Shown: one piece after another, positions 6,739-14,772 of the stretch | How the letters are laid out: each line of letters starts with the position of its first letter | Position numbering within the stretch: the first letter of the stretch is position 1 | Assembly (NCBI GenBank): GCA_024636575.1 | Contig: JAGXGU010000115.1 | Coordinates: forward strand, 1-20,857 | DNA length: 20,857 bases | DNA from: Altererythrobacter sp. | Lineage (GTDB): Bacteria > Pseudomonadota > Alphaproteobacteria > Sphingomonadales > Sphingomonadaceae | Reading direction: 5' to 3' | Position numbers and translations under genes: made by a program | The notes under the pieces: generated by a model | Seen by the model: only the letters and a program-made list of their open reading frames with translations | What the model was told of the DNA's origin: nothing | Database searches by the model: none

Positions 6739-7856
6739 GCAGCCACCCGGTCCGCGACATTCTGTTGGAGGTTTTTCCAGAACAGGGGAATATCATACAC
6801 ATGGTAATTGTTACCCGGCAGAACCGCGCTGCCCATCTGCGGCGGATCACCGATCAGCAGCAGGCCCTCGCCGGAACAGCGCGCAGGGACCGCGCCCGGA
6901 ACCAATTCGCCGTTGGACATGGTTTCGTCGGGCACCAGTGTGCCCAGGTTCCTGGCGGCAACCGCAACGCCGCCGATCCCGCCGGTCAGCGGATTGGTGC
7001 AGAGAATTTTGCTGTTCCCGCGCAAGGTTCCGTCGAAACCGACCGACTGGCTGTAACTTTCCATCACTTGCGATGGATCGGCGGGTTCGGCGAAGCTGGA
7101 CCAGCTCATGATGCAGGCTGGCTGGTTACTCGTTGCACAGGCAGGAAAGCCCAGTGCGGGCAGGTCATGGTTGACCGAAATCGGCCAGCCAACCGCATAA
7201 ATCGCCGCAATGCGCGGGGCGATATCTTTCCCGGCCACTTCCTCGCGCAGTAATTGCAACAGGTGCAGCGCCCCTTGGCTGTGGCCTGCAAGCACAATCG
7301 GCGTATCGGGGGCAACACTGGCGGTGAAGACGGCAAATGCCTGTTTCACATCGGCATAGGCGGCTTTGAGCGCTGCCTTTGCCTCGGGCGAATCGGTCAG
7401 GAATGCGCCGAATGTAGCCTGGCGATATTTGGGCGCCCAGATTTCGCTCGCCTGATTGAACGGGCTGGCCATTCCGCGCAGGTACACCCTGGCGATGCGC
7501 TGCGAATCCGCATCATCCAGCGGGGCATTCCACTGGGTCCGGTCGATAAAGCTGGTCGGATGGATGAAGAACACCGCATAATTCTGTCCGGAAGTTGTGT
7601 TGGCCGGAAGGGTACGCTGGGCGCCGCGGGTGGCGGGTTGCCATCTGGCCGGATCGTCCATCCCGATCCCCGGGCGCGAATACCACATGTCCGGATCGAG
7701 ATAGGCGTTCTGGTCGAAAGGCTGCTGCTCCACGAATTCGGCTCGGGGCACCATCGCCATGCGGGTCAACTCGCTCGACCAGATGATGAGGGCAAAGCCG
7801 CCTGCGATCACCAGAATGATGATCGCCGCGACAAAATAGAGGAATTTACGTACCAT
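6720..7856 (-). CDS. DUF3089 alpha/beta hydrolase, membrane anchored
   Basis: A 378-residue protein of the DUF3089 family, predicted serine hydrolases of the alpha/beta fold. A single N-terminal membrane segment covers about residues 5-27, so the catalytic part probably faces the periplasm. The family segments FIHPTSF at 97-103 and the nucleophile elbow GHSQG at 191-195 (Ser193) are present, with a C-terminal NNYHVYDIPLFW that may carry the catalytic His. No substrate is known for this family to my knowledge. It overlaps the AI-2E transporter gene by 11 bases upstream and ruvX by 19 bases downstream, so it sits in the middle of a tightly packed operon. Cys residues in the CATSNQPAC region might form a periplasmic disulfide (inference). 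Confidence 0.88.
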   Translation of the reverse strand: MVRKFLYFVAAIIILVIAGGFALIIWSSELTRMAMVPRAEFVEQQPFDQNAYLDPDMWYSRPGIGMDDPARWQPATRGAQRTLPANTTSGQNYAVFFIHPTSFIDRTQWNAPLDDADSQRIARVYLRGMASPFNQASEIWAPKYRQATFGAFLTDSPEAKAALKAAYADVKQAFAVFTASVAPDTPIVLAGHSQGALHLLQLLREEVAGKDIAPRIAAIYAVGWPISVNHDLPALGFPACATSNQPACIMSWSSFAEPADPSQVMESYSQSVGFDGTLRGNSKILCTNPLTGGIGGVAVAARNLGTLVPDETMSNGELVPGAVPARCSGEGLLLIGDPPQMGSAVLPGNNYHVYDIPLFWKNLQQNVADRVAAWKTAQ

Positions 7857-8952
7857 CGGCTATCAGCTCCCCTTCGTCTGCGGCTTGATCGTTCTGTTCG
7901 GATCGCCGTTCCAGCATCACCTTGATCATGGCGAGCATCGGATCGGCCAGGAACAATCCGAGAATGCCGAACAATATTCCCATGATCAGCTGCGCAGCCA
8001 GCACCAGTGCCGGTGCCAGATCGACAGTTTTCTTGGCGATCAGCGGAATGATCACATAGCCATCCAAGGTCTGGACCAGAAAATAGACGAAGATGGTGTA
8101 GAGACCCATTTCCGTTCCGCCGGAAAATCCGACGAGGACCATCAATACACCCGAAAGGAGTGCCCCGAGATTGGGTACGAAGGCCAGCAAACCAGTCAGT
8201 ATGCCCAGCAACGCAGCCATTGGCACGCCGTAGAAAGCCAGCATTGCCCAGGTGAAGATGCCTTCGAATACCATTCCGACCAGCCGCCCGGCCATCAGAC
8301 GGCGCATTGCATAGCCCATTTTGGATGCCGTGATGTAAAAGTCCGAACGCTTCTGGTTGGGCAGCATCCACGCAACACCGCGTTCGTAAAGGTCTGGCTC
8401 CACCGCGATGTAGATCCCGATGATGACGATCAGCAACAGGGTGGTCAGGCCGCCGAAGATCCCGCCGATGGCCCGGGTGACGGTGCCCACCCCGCTCATC
8501 AGATTGCCGACCAGATTCTGGATGTCGTCCTGCTTGATCGCGAAGCCCTGCGCATCGAGCCAGATGATGGCCTGGCCGATCTGTGCCTCGATGATTTGCG
8601 GCAATTGGGCGGCTTCGCGGGATATCTGCGTGCCGGCAAAAGTGGCCAGCCAATAGAAGAATGCCACTGTCAGCGCCAGAATGATCCCGACGCGCCACAT
8701 GCGGCCGATCTTGAGCGCACGGCCAAGCAGCCGGGCACCGCCGTCAATCATGGAAGCGAACACCATTGCGCCGAAAATGACCAATAGTGATTGCGAAATG
8801 TAAACTGCCAGAATGGCCAGCCCGACCACTGCGGTCCAGACGAACGCCCGTTTCGCCTCGAAACGAAGCTGCACATCGGAAATCCGCGTAGGGCTGGAGC
8901 CCATGTTATGCGCGGAACCCGCAGATGCCGGTTTGTCGTTATCACTCATCAT
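7846..8952 (-). CDS. AI-2E family transporter (UPF0118/PerM-like)
   Basis: A 368-residue polytopic membrane protein of the AI-2E exporter (PerM/TqsA, UPF0118) family. Several hydrophobic helices are visible: two near residues 37-75, one at about 86-107, a soluble central region with amphipathic helices to about 160, and a C-terminal set with the family-typical FVPNLGALLSG and IPLIAKKTVDLAPALVL segments. Family members include an autoinducer-2 exporter and Na+/H+ antiporter-like proteins, so the substrate here is not predictable. Two adjacent ATGs are possible starts; the second (MSDNDK) is equally good, with GGA about 9 bases before it. The start overlaps the lepB stop by 8 or 11 bases. Its N-terminal tail is polar and probably cytoplasmic. 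Confidence 0.9.
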   Translation of the reverse strand: MMSDNDKPASAGSAHNMGSSPTRISDVQLRFEAKRAFVWTAVVGLAILAVYISQSLLVIFGAMVFASMIDGGARLLGRALKIGRMWRVGIILALTVAFFYWLATFAGTQISREAAQLPQIIEAQIGQAIIWLDAQGFAIKQDDIQNLVGNLMSGVGTVTRAIGGIFGGLTTLLLIVIIGIYIAVEPDLYERGVAWMLPNQKRSDFYITASKMGYAMRRLMAGRLVGMVFEGIFTWAMLAFYGVPMAALLGILTGLLAFVPNLGALLSGVLMVLVGFSGGTEMGLYTIFVYFLVQTLDGYVIIPLIAKKTVDLAPALVLAAQLIMGILFGILGLFLADPMLAMIKVMLERRSEQNDQAADEGELIADGT

Positions 8953-9880
8953 TGTTTTCCGATGATGCGGAGCCGGCGCTTGCTATCCTTGCCTTCGCCG
9001 GGCGCAGCGTGGTCCACGCACGGTCGCCGCGCAGCGATGTCCACCAGCTGATCGGGTTCCAGGTCGTGGTGCCGTCGAGCGAGAAGGTGATGAATTCGGC
9101 GCGCCCGCCAATATTTTCAAGGGGCACCGGGCCGCCTAATCCGGTGCTTTCCGGCAGATCGGCAGGGGCCGCCGGGGCGCGGCTGTCGGACGAATGGTCG
9201 CGGTTGTCACCCATCAGGAAGACGTGGCCTGCCGGAATGGTGATTTCAGGGTAATCATCCAGCGCCTGGCGCCTGTGATCGATGATCAGATAGGTCGCGC
9301 CGTTGGGCAGTGTTTCACGGTAGGTCGGCATTTCGCAGACCCTTTCGCCCGACTGTCTGGTGATGGCCATACCCGGATAATCGAATTCGTCGCAGGTGTT
9401 GTTCGGATCGATCGGGATATGGATGGCCGGTTCGACCGCTTGCGGCACCGGCACCCCGTTCAGGATGATCTGACCGCCCACCACTGCCAACCGGTCACCC
9501 GGCAGGCCGACGACGCGCTTGATGTAATCGACATCGTGATGCGGCGGGACCGGCACCACGATATCGCCATATTCCGGCGTCGCGGGCCAGATGCGGGTCT
9601 TGCTGCGCGGCAATACATGGAACGATGCGGAAACCCATGACCAGCCGTAGGGATATTTGCTGACCACCAACCGGTCCCCTTCCAGCAGGTTTGGCATCAT
9701 ACTGGGCGAGGGGATATAGAACGGCTTGGCCACAAAGGTATGGAACACCAGCACCGCCAGCAACATCAGCGCAAGACCGCGCAATTCGGCGAGCCAGTTT
9801 ACCTTCTCGCCTTCATCGCCTTGCGCGTGCAAATTCTCGTTCTTGAGTTCGTTCGTCACTGTGTTGCTACCAGTAGTCAT
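8942..9880 (-). CDS. lepB: Signal peptidase I
   Basis: The membrane-bound serine/lysine protease that removes signal peptides from Sec and Tat substrates. The protein has 312 residues. One membrane helix spans about residues 33-51, directly followed by the nucleophile motif IPSPSMMP with Ser60. The general base is Lys121 in DYIKRVVGLPGD, and the family box GDNRDHSSDSR is at 224-234. The insert between Lys121 and the GDNRD box, including Cys163 and Cys182, is of the long Gram-negative type, and these two cysteines could form a periplasmic disulfide. An AGG lies 6 bases before the ATG. The gene follows acpS by 13 bases. In many proteobacteria rnc and era follow lepB; here a transporter and DUF3089 hydrolase do. 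Confidence 0.95.
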   Translation of the reverse strand: MTTGSNTVTNELKNENLHAQGDEGEKVNWLAELRGLALMLLAVLVFHTFVAKPFYIPSPSMMPNLLEGDRLVVSKYPYGWSWVSASFHVLPRSKTRIWPATPEYGDIVVPVPPHHDVDYIKRVVGLPGDRLAVVGGQIILNGVPVPQAVEPAIHIPIDPNNTCDEFDYPGMAITRQSGERVCEMPTYRETLPNGATYLIIDHRRQALDDYPEITIPAGHVFLMGDNRDHSSDSRAPAAPADLPESTGLGGPVPLENIGGRAEFITFSLDGTTTWNPISWWTSLRGDRAWTTLRPAKARIASAGSASSENNDE

Positions 9881-9893
9881 GATGTGCCTGAAA

Positions 9894-10295
9894 TTAAAGC
9901 GGAACCGCTTCGATGATCACGAAGGCCTGCGCCCATGGATGATCGTCGGTTAGGGTCAGATGAATGACTGCCTCATGGCCCGCTGGCGTCAGTTCCGCAA
10001 GCCGCTTTGCTGCGCCATTGGTCAACGCCAGGGTGGGGGCACCCGAGGGGGCATTTACCACGCCGATGTCCTTCATATAGACACCGCGATAGAATCCGGT
10101 GCCGACCGCTTTCGAAAAAGCCTCCTTGGCGGCGAAGCGTTTGGCGTAGGTTCCCGCGCGGGTGAACGGGCGCTTGGCCGCCTTGGCGCGCTCGATTTCG
10201 GTAAAGCTGCGGTTTTCAAACCGCGTACCATGCCGGTCGAGCGCCTTCTGGATACGCTCGATATTGCACAGATCACTGCCGAGACCGATAATCAT
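9894..10295 (-). CDS. acpS: Holo-[acyl-carrier-protein] synthase
   Basis: A 133-residue phosphopantetheinyl transferase of the AcpS type, which moves 4'-phosphopantetheine from CoA to apo-ACP and so switches on fatty acid synthesis. The Mg2+-binding residues are in place: Asp8 in [12 protein letters not shown] and Glu58 in [11 protein letters not shown]. The length matches the about 125-135 residues usual for the family. The start at MIIGLG is standard; the upstream in-frame extension is just read-through of the repeat that ends pdxJ. The gene begins 10 bases after the pdxJ stop, with no good ribosome binding site visible, which suggests coupling to pdxJ translation. A pdxJ-acpS-lepB order is common in proteobacteria. 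Confidence 0.95.
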   Translation of the reverse strand: MIIGLGSDLCNIERIQKALDRHGTRFENRSFTEIERAKAAKRPFTRAGTYAKRFAAKEAFSKAVGTGFYRGVYMKDIGVVNAPSGAPTLALTNGAAKRLAELTPAGHEAVIHLTLTDDHPWAQAFVIIEAVPL

Positions 10296-10305
10296 GAAGG
10301 AATAC

Positions 10306-11076
10306 TCACGCCGACCACCCCGAGCCTGTCGAAGGGCGCGCATCGTCCATCAATTCGCGCATCCGGCGCACGGCTGTTTCCAGGCCTACGAACACTGCCT
10401 CGCCGACCAGATAATGGCCGATATTGAGCTCGGCCAAATGCGGAATCGCGGCGATTGGCTGGACATTCTCGTATGTGAGTCCGTGGCCGGCGTGCGGCTC
10501 GATCCCGTTTTTAACCGCGAGCGCGGCCATGTCGGAGATGCGGCGCAATTCGATCTCGCGCTTCTCGCCTTCCGCATGGGCATATTCGCCGGTGTGGAAT
10601 TCCACCACCTGCGCGCCGAGCCGCATTGCTGCCTCCAACTGGCGCGGATCGGCTTCGATAAACAGGCTGACGCGGATGTCCGCCTCGACCAGACGAGTGA
10701 CGAGCGGTGCAAGCCGGTTGTGCAGGCCCGCTGCATCCAGTCCGCCTTCGGTGGTGCGCTCCTCGCGGTTTTCCGGCACGATGCAGGCGGCATGGGGTTT
10801 GTGGCGCAGCGCAATTGCCAACATTTCCTCGGTCGCGGCCATTTCAAGATTTAACGGCAGGTCTGTCGCAGCCTGGATGCGCTTCAAATCATCGTCACGG
10901 ATATGCCGCCGGTCTTCACGCAGATGCGCTGTAATCCCGTCTCCGCCGACAGCCGCAACGATTTCCGCCGCGCGTACTGGATCGGGATGGTCCCCGCCGC
11001 GCGCATTCCGGATTGTCGCGACGTGGTCGATGTTGACCCCCAGACGCAGGCGACCCGACTGTGTGGCTATGGCCAT
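10306..11076 (-). CDS. pdxJ: Pyridoxine 5'-phosphate synthase
   Basis: The last enzyme of the DXP-dependent vitamin B6 pathway, joining 3-amino-2-oxopropyl phosphate with 1-deoxyxylulose 5-phosphate to give pyridoxine 5'-phosphate. The 256-residue TIM-barrel protein shows the family motifs: [15 protein letters not shown] with His18, [13 protein letters not shown] with His51, NLEMA with Glu78, [19 protein letters not shown] and [14 protein letters not shown]. The normal C-terminus ends near [10 protein letters not shown]. The last residues, [10 protein letters not shown], are translated from a GAGCCTGTCGAAGGG-type repeat and look like an added tail. The start codon overlaps the pyrE stop by one base (TAATG), implying coupled translation. 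Confidence 0.96.
   Translation of the reverse strand: MAIATQSGRLRLGVNIDHVATIRNARGGDHPDPVRAAEIVAAVGGDGITAHLREDRRHIRDDDLKRIQAATDLPLNLEMAATEEMLAIALRHKPHAACIVPENREERTTEGGLDAAGLHNRLAPLVTRLVEADIRVSLFIEADPRQLEAAMRLGAQVVEFHTGEYAHAEGEKREIELRRISDMAALAVKNGIEPHAGHGLTYENVQPIAAIPHLAELNIGHYLVGEAVFVGLETAVRRMRELMDDARPSTGSGWSA
10316..10335. repeat. Sphingomonad-type GAGCCTGTCGAAGGG repeat unit at the 3' end of pdxJ
   Basis: The + strand carries CCCCGAGCCTGTCGAAGGG, which in the pdxJ direction reads CCCTTCGACAGGCTCGGGG. I recognise this as a short dispersed repeat common in Sphingomonadales genomes, often as inverted pairs at gene ends. Only one unit is present here, and no second copy was noticed in the window. 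It is read in frame as PSTGSG at the C-terminus of PdxJ. The family identification is from memory, not a search. Confidence 0.6.
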
Positions 11077-11654
11077 TACTTGCGGCTCCCCGGCTTGGTC
11101 ACCGGTGTTGCGGCCAGTTCAGCGGGCAATTCATCCTCGGCATAAGTAGGAAAGGCAATCCGGACGAGCGGATAATAGGGTACATCGAAGGTCACGTCAT
11201 CGCCGGTCCGGTCCACCAAGGATGCCAGCGCCAGAACTTCGCCGCCCGCCTCGGCCACGGCGGCCATTGCTTCCTTGGAGGACAGGCCGGTGGTCACCAC
11301 GTCTTCCACCAGCAGCACCTTTTCGCCCGGTTTCAGATCAAAGCCCCGGCGAAATTCGAAAATGCCCGTCGGGCGCTCGAGAAAAATTGCTTCCTTGCCC
11401 AAAGCACGGCCCATTTCATGACCAATGATGATCCCGCCCATTGCCGGGGATACTACCTTGTCGATCTCGCTGCGCAATTCGCGCGGCATCGTGGCGGCGA
11501 TGGCCGAGGCCAGCCGTCCGGCGCGCATCGGGTCCATCAACACCCGCGCACATTGGAGATAATGCGCGCTGTGGCGCCCAGAAGAGAGTTTGAAATGCCC
11601 TTCCAGCAGTGCCTCGCTGGCCCGGAATTCGGAGAGAACGTCTTCTTCTGTCAT
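11076..11654 (-). CDS. pyrE: Orotate phosphoribosyltransferase
   Basis: Converts orotate and PRPP to orotidine 5'-monophosphate in pyrimidine synthesis. The 192-residue protein is of the short type seen in many alphaproteobacteria and archaea. The PRPP-binding loop [14 protein letters not shown] lies at 113-126. The substrate-binding segment includes [15 protein letters not shown] near 21-35 and [17 protein letters not shown], with FLERPTG before the flexible loop. It is the first gene of the minus-strand run, divergent from the oxidase operon, so its promoter must lie in the 193-base gap. It shares one base with the pdxJ start. Confidence 0.95.
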   Translation of the reverse strand: MTEEDVLSEFRASEALLEGHFKLSSGRHSAHYLQCARVLMDPMRAGRLASAIAATMPRELRSEIDKVVSPAMGGIIIGHEMGRALGKEAIFLERPTGIFEFRRGFDLKPGEKVLLVEDVVTTGLSSKEAMAAVAEAGGEVLALASLVDRTGDDVTFDVPYYPLVRIAFPTYAEDELPAELAATPVTKPGSRK

Positions 11655-11847
11655 ATATTTTATCTAACCATGTTGTGTGCAAATTTGCGCGTCGTTCGGT
11701 TCCACGCAACCCTTGTTGCGGAAATTTCTCCTAGAAGCGCTTGAGGGTGGGGGCAAGCATGCGTATAGGCGGCACCATACCGGTCCGCCCAGGGACCAAT
11801 AATGGCTGCTTCAGTCGGTTGAAATTTTAACGGAAAGCGTCGGATTG
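11655..11847. promoter_or_regulatory. Divergent control region between pyrE and the cytochrome oxidase operon
   Basis: This 193-base gap must hold the promoters for both large units. Besides the plus-strand promoter candidate listed separately, three symmetric elements are visible: the perfect 10-base palindrome GCAAATTTGC (11679-11688), an inverted repeat CGCAAC-CCTT-GTTGCG (11705-11720), and the 8-base palindrome AAGCGCTT (11735-11742), which abuts the proposed -35. On the minus strand an AT-rich TAGATAAAATAT tract ends at the pyrE start codon, so any minus-strand promoter is very close to it. The palindromes could be regulator sites; none matches a named operator I can claim. Confidence 0.5.
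11741..11769 (+). promoter_or_regulatory. Candidate sigma-70-type promoter for the ctaC operon
   Basis: TTGAGG and TATAGG are separated by exactly 17 bases, matching housekeeping -35/-10 geometry with moderate agreement in each hexamer. It would start RNA about 75 bases upstream of ctaC. This is a by-eye match in a short region, so it is tentative. Confidence 0.35.
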
Positions 11848-12879
11848 ATGAATTTCGGTACTTTGCCCAAGCGGGCTCTGACAATGGTTACCACCCTTGC
11901 TGCGGTAGCGACATTGGCGTTCGCGCCGCAAGCTGTGTTGGCCCAGGATGTTGCTGCGGACGTTACGGCACCCTTGCCGCCAGTGGCTGCGGCGCCCGTC
12001 CTTGACCCGGCGCCTGCTGCGGATGCAGCAGTGATCGCTGCGCCGGCTGAGGGTGCTTACAAACCGCTCGGCACCGACATGATCAAGGGGCAGCCGGTCG
12101 ACAAGGGAATCACTTTCCAGGAACAATATACCGAAGACGGTGCATTTGCCTTGTGGATGCATGACGCGATTCTCTTGCCGGTCATTACGGTAATCAGCCT
12201 GTTCGTTCTCGGCCTGCTGCTGTGGGTTGTGGTCAAGTTCAACCGCCGGTCCAACAAGGTCGCATCGAAAACCACGCACAACACTTTCATCGAAGTGGTC
12301 TGGACCGTCATTCCGGTGTTGATCCTGGTGGTTATCGCGGTTCCTTCGATCACCCTGCTGGCGCGCCAGTATGAATCGCCGCCCGCCGACGCCGTTACGA
12401 TCAAGGCGACCGGATACCAATGGTATTGGGGCTATACCTATCCCGACAATGGCGGGTTCGAAATTGTTTCGAACATGCTGACCAAGGAAGACGCGATCGC
12501 CAATGGCGAACCGGCCTTGCTGGCAGTGGACAACCGCATGGTCGTGCCCGCCAACACGCCAATCCGTTTGCAGACGACTGCTGCGGACGTGATCCACGCC
12601 TTTGCCGTTCCGTCGCTGTGGTTCAAACTCGACGCGGTCCCCGGCCGCCTCAACGAACGCCTGCTGACGATCAAGGAGCCGGGTATCTATTACGGCCAGT
12701 GTTCGGAACTGTGCGGCGCACGCCATGGATACATGCCCATCGCAGTTGAGGCATTGCCCCGCGCCGAATGGGAAGCTTGGGTTCGCGAACAGGGCGGCAT
12801 CGTGGCCGGTGATGCGGTAGAAGAAACCGCAGCGCCTGCCGCTGCAGAAGAAACCGCTCCGCAAGCGACCGTAAGCTAA
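11848..12879 (+). CDS. ctaC: Cytochrome c oxidase subunit II (CuA subunit)
   Basis: Subunit II of aa3-type cytochrome c oxidase, which takes electrons from cytochrome c through the binuclear CuA centre. The 343-residue precursor has a signal peptide ending near VLA-QD (residues 30-34), an Ala/Pro-rich linker at about 38-68, two membrane helices (about 104-130 and 148-172) and a periplasmic cupredoxin domain. All CuA ligands are visible: His250, Cys285, Glu287, Cys289, His293 and Met296 (CSELCGARHGYM). The aromatic patch YQWYWGYTYPD at 190-200 is the electron entry region. There is no CXXCH, so this is not a caa3 form with fused cytochrome c. The C-terminus is an Ala/Glu-rich tail. A TTG precedes the chosen ATG directly; the ATG is the better start. 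First gene of the operon. Confidence 0.97.
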   Translation: MNFGTLPKRALTMVTTLAAVATLAFAPQAVLAQDVAADVTAPLPPVAAAPVLDPAPAADAAVIAAPAEGAYKPLGTDMIKGQPVDKGITFQEQYTEDGAFALWMHDAILLPVITVISLFVLGLLLWVVVKFNRRSNKVASKTTHNTFIEVVWTVIPVLILVVIAVPSITLLARQYESPPADAVTIKATGYQWYWGYTYPDNGGFEIVSNMLTKEDAIANGEPALLAVDNRMVVPANTPIRLQTTAADVIHAFAVPSLWFKLDAVPGRLNERLLTIKEPGIYYGQCSELCGARHGYMPIAVEALPRAEWEAWVREQGGIVAGDAVEETAAPAAAEETAPQATVS

Positions 12880-12930
12880 ATTCGACGCCAGTGTTCGTCA
12901 CACGATTATTTGAAGGTTAAGAGGCACATC

Positions 12931-14637
12931 ATGGCAACCACCGCCGATCAGTTCCAGGCTCACACCGAAGATCACGGGCATCATGACGCTGATCACAAGC
13001 CCGCGTTTTTTGCGCGCTGGTTCATGTCCACCAATCACAAGGACATCGGTACGCTGTACCTGATCTTTGCGATTTGTGCGGGCATCATCGGCGGGTTCAT
13101 TTCCGGCATCATGCGCATGGAACTGGCCGCGCCGGGCATTCAATATCTCGGCTATTGGGTCAGCCTGATGGGCGGGGAAGCCAGCTTCGATGCCAATCTG
13201 CATATGTGGAACGTGCTGATCACCGCGCATGGCCTGATCATGGTGTTCTTCATGGTCATGCCCGCGATGATCGGCGGTTTCGGCAACTGGTTCGTCCCGC
13301 TGATGATCGGCGCGCCGGACATGGCGTTCCCGCGGATGAACAACATCTCGTTCTGGCTGACTGTGGCTGGTTTCTCCAGCCTCATGTTCTCCACCTTCGT
13401 TCCTGGCGGCACTGGGCTGGGCGCAGGGATCGGCTGGACCGCCTACGCGCCGCTTTCGACCACGGGCAGTACCGGCCCGGCAGTCGATTTCGCGATCTTC
13501 TCGCTCCACCTTGCGGGCGCGGCGTCCATCATGGGCGCGATCAACTTCATCACCACCATCTTCAACATGCGTGCGCCGGGGATGACCCTGCACAAGATGC
13601 CGCTGTTCGTATGGTCGGTGTTGGTCACTGCATTTCTGCTGCTTCTGGCGCTGCCGGTTCTGGCGGCTGCCATCACCATGCTGCTGACCGACCGCAATTT
13701 CGGCACCACTTTCTTCGATCCCGCCGGTGGCGGCGATCCGGTGCTGTACCAGCATCTGTTCTGGTTCTTCGGCCATCCCGAAGTGTACATCATGATCCTG
13801 CCGGGCTTTGGTATGGTCAGCCAGATTGTCGCGACCTTCTCCAAGAAGCCAGTGTTTGGTTATCTCGGCATGGCCTATGCCATGGTCGCGATCGGCGTGG
13901 TCGGCTTCGTCGTGTGGGCGCACCACATGTATACCACCGGTCTCGACGTGAATACGAAGATGTATTTCACTGCGGCGACCATGGTTATCGCGGTGCCAAC
14001 CGGCGTGAAAATCTTCAGCTGGATTGCCACCATGTGGGGCGGCAGCCTGGAATTCAAATCACCGCTGGTGTGGGCGATGGGTTTCATTTTCCTGTTCACC
14101 GTTGGCGGCGTGACCGGCGTGGTCCTGGCCAATGGCGGCGTGGACGATGTGCTGCATGACACCTATTATGTGGTGGCGCATTTCCATTACGTGCTGTCGA
14201 TGGGCGCAGTGTTCAGCCTGTTCGCAGGCTTCTATTACTGGTTCCCGAAGATGAGCGGCAAGATGCACAGCGAATTCCTTTCGCATCTGCACTTCTGGGT
14301 GTTCTTCGTCGGGGTGAACATAATCTTCTTCCCGCAACATTTCCTGGGAATGGACGGCATGCCACGCCGGATTCCGGATTATCCGGAAGCGTTTTCCTAT
14401 TGGAACAATGTTTCGTCCTACGGCTATTACATCATGGCCGCGTCCATGGGGATATTCTTCGTCAACATCGCCTATGCGTTCATCGCGGGCAAGAAGGCGG
14501 GCGATAATCCATGGGGCGAAGGAGCGACTACGCTGGAATGGACCCTGTCCAGCCCGCCGCCCTATCACCAGTTCGAAACCCTGCCGGTGATCGAGGACCA
14601 TCACGATTACCACGATCACCGCCCGGCAACTGACTGA
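12931..14637 (+). CDS. ctaD: Cytochrome c oxidase subunit I
   Basis: The catalytic, proton-pumping subunit of aa3-type oxidase, 568 residues with twelve expected membrane helices. Haem a ligands are His100 (ITAHGLIM) and His419; haem a3 is bound by His417 (VAHFHYV). CuB ligands are His282 in GHPEVY, with the crosslinked Tyr286, plus His331-His332 in WAHHMYT. Glu284 in the same motif marks an A1-type oxidase with a D-channel, and Lys360 in PTGVKIFSW marks the K-channel. Asp130 in [12 protein letters not shown] is the D-channel entry. Both ends are rich in His and Asp (residues 11-22; DHHDYHDH near the end). The ATG is preceded by GAGG at 6 bases; an upstream in-frame TTG is less likely. The stop codon lies in a tandem repeat. 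Confidence 0.98.
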   Translation: MATTADQFQAHTEDHGHHDADHKPAFFARWFMSTNHKDIGTLYLIFAICAGIIGGFISGIMRMELAAPGIQYLGYWVSLMGGEASFDANLHMWNVLITAHGLIMVFFMVMPAMIGGFGNWFVPLMIGAPDMAFPRMNNISFWLTVAGFSSLMFSTFVPGGTGLGAGIGWTAYAPLSTTGSTGPAVDFAIFSLHLAGAASIMGAINFITTIFNMRAPGMTLHKMPLFVWSVLVTAFLLLLALPVLAAAITMLLTDRNFGTTFFDPAGGGDPVLYQHLFWFFGHPEVYIMILPGFGMVSQIVATFSKKPVFGYLGMAYAMVAIGVVGFVVWAHHMYTTGLDVNTKMYFTAATMVIAVPTGVKIFSWIATMWGGSLEFKSPLVWAMGFIFLFTVGGVTGVVLANGGVDDVLHDTYYVVAHFHYVLSMGAVFSLFAGFYYWFPKMSGKMHSEFLSHLHFWVFFVGVNIIFFPQHFLGMDGMPRRIPDYPEAFSYWNNVSSYGYYIMAASMGIFFVNIAYAFIAGKKAGDNPWGEGATTLEWTLSSPPPYHQFETLPVIEDHHDYHDHRPATD

Positions 14638-14660
14638 GCGACCCGGCGCTGACTGAGCGA
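14622..14660. repeat. Tandem 20/19-base duplication covering the ctaD stop
   Basis: Two adjacent copies share CCCGGC and CTGACTGAGCGA, differing only by AA versus G between these blocks. The first copy includes the ctaD stop codon; the second lies just outside the gene. A third partial CCCGGCG follows at 14668. This looks like a local slippage duplication. Confidence 0.85.
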
Positions 14661-14695
14661 ATTGTCGCCCGGCGTAAGGGGCGGCCGCGAATAAA

Positions 14696-14735
14696 AGGGG
14701 TGGGGGTGTGCCGGATACGGTGCGCCCCCATCTTT
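14696..14735 (+). terminator. Strong hairpin between ctaD and ctaB (terminator or attenuator-like)
   Basis: Bases 14701-14730 fold into a 13-pair stem (six pairs TGGGGG/CCCCCA at the base, three G-U pairs inside) closed by a GATA tetraloop. Five further pairs, three of them G-U, can extend it into the flanking AGGGG and TCTTT, to about 18 pairs. The following TCTTTCC is a poor T-run, so this may cause partial termination or protect the ctaCD message from 3' decay rather than stop transcription completely. Confidence 0.6.
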
Positions 14736-14772
14736 CCAGAACCAAGGAGTGAGCCGCAAGGCTGCGACACAG

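Noticed and set aside
7885..8787. 300-codon plus-strand frame over the AI-2E transporter gene
   Set aside because: Very rich in Gln, His and Asp, as expected from the reverse of a hydrophobic membrane protein gene; no family features.
11802..11822. Six-codon frame (MAASVG) upstream of ctaC as a possible leader peptide
   Set aside because: No ribosome binding site, no run of regulatory codons and no alternative stems around it.
11827..12864. 345-codon open frame on the minus strand opposite ctaC
   Set aside because: Antisense to the CuA subunit with all ligands intact on the plus strand; the composition is Arg/Asp/Gln-rich and it lacks a recognisable domain.
12910..12930. Upstream TTG as ctaD start
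   Set aside because: The ATG at 12931 has GAGG at 6 bases and gives the usual N-terminus; the extra seven residues add nothing.
12898..13926. Long open frame on the minus strand opposite ctaD
   Set aside because: It is the antisense of a strongly conserved gene, its product is a His/Arg/Asp-rich low-complexity chain, and it has no family motif. High GC keeps such frames open.
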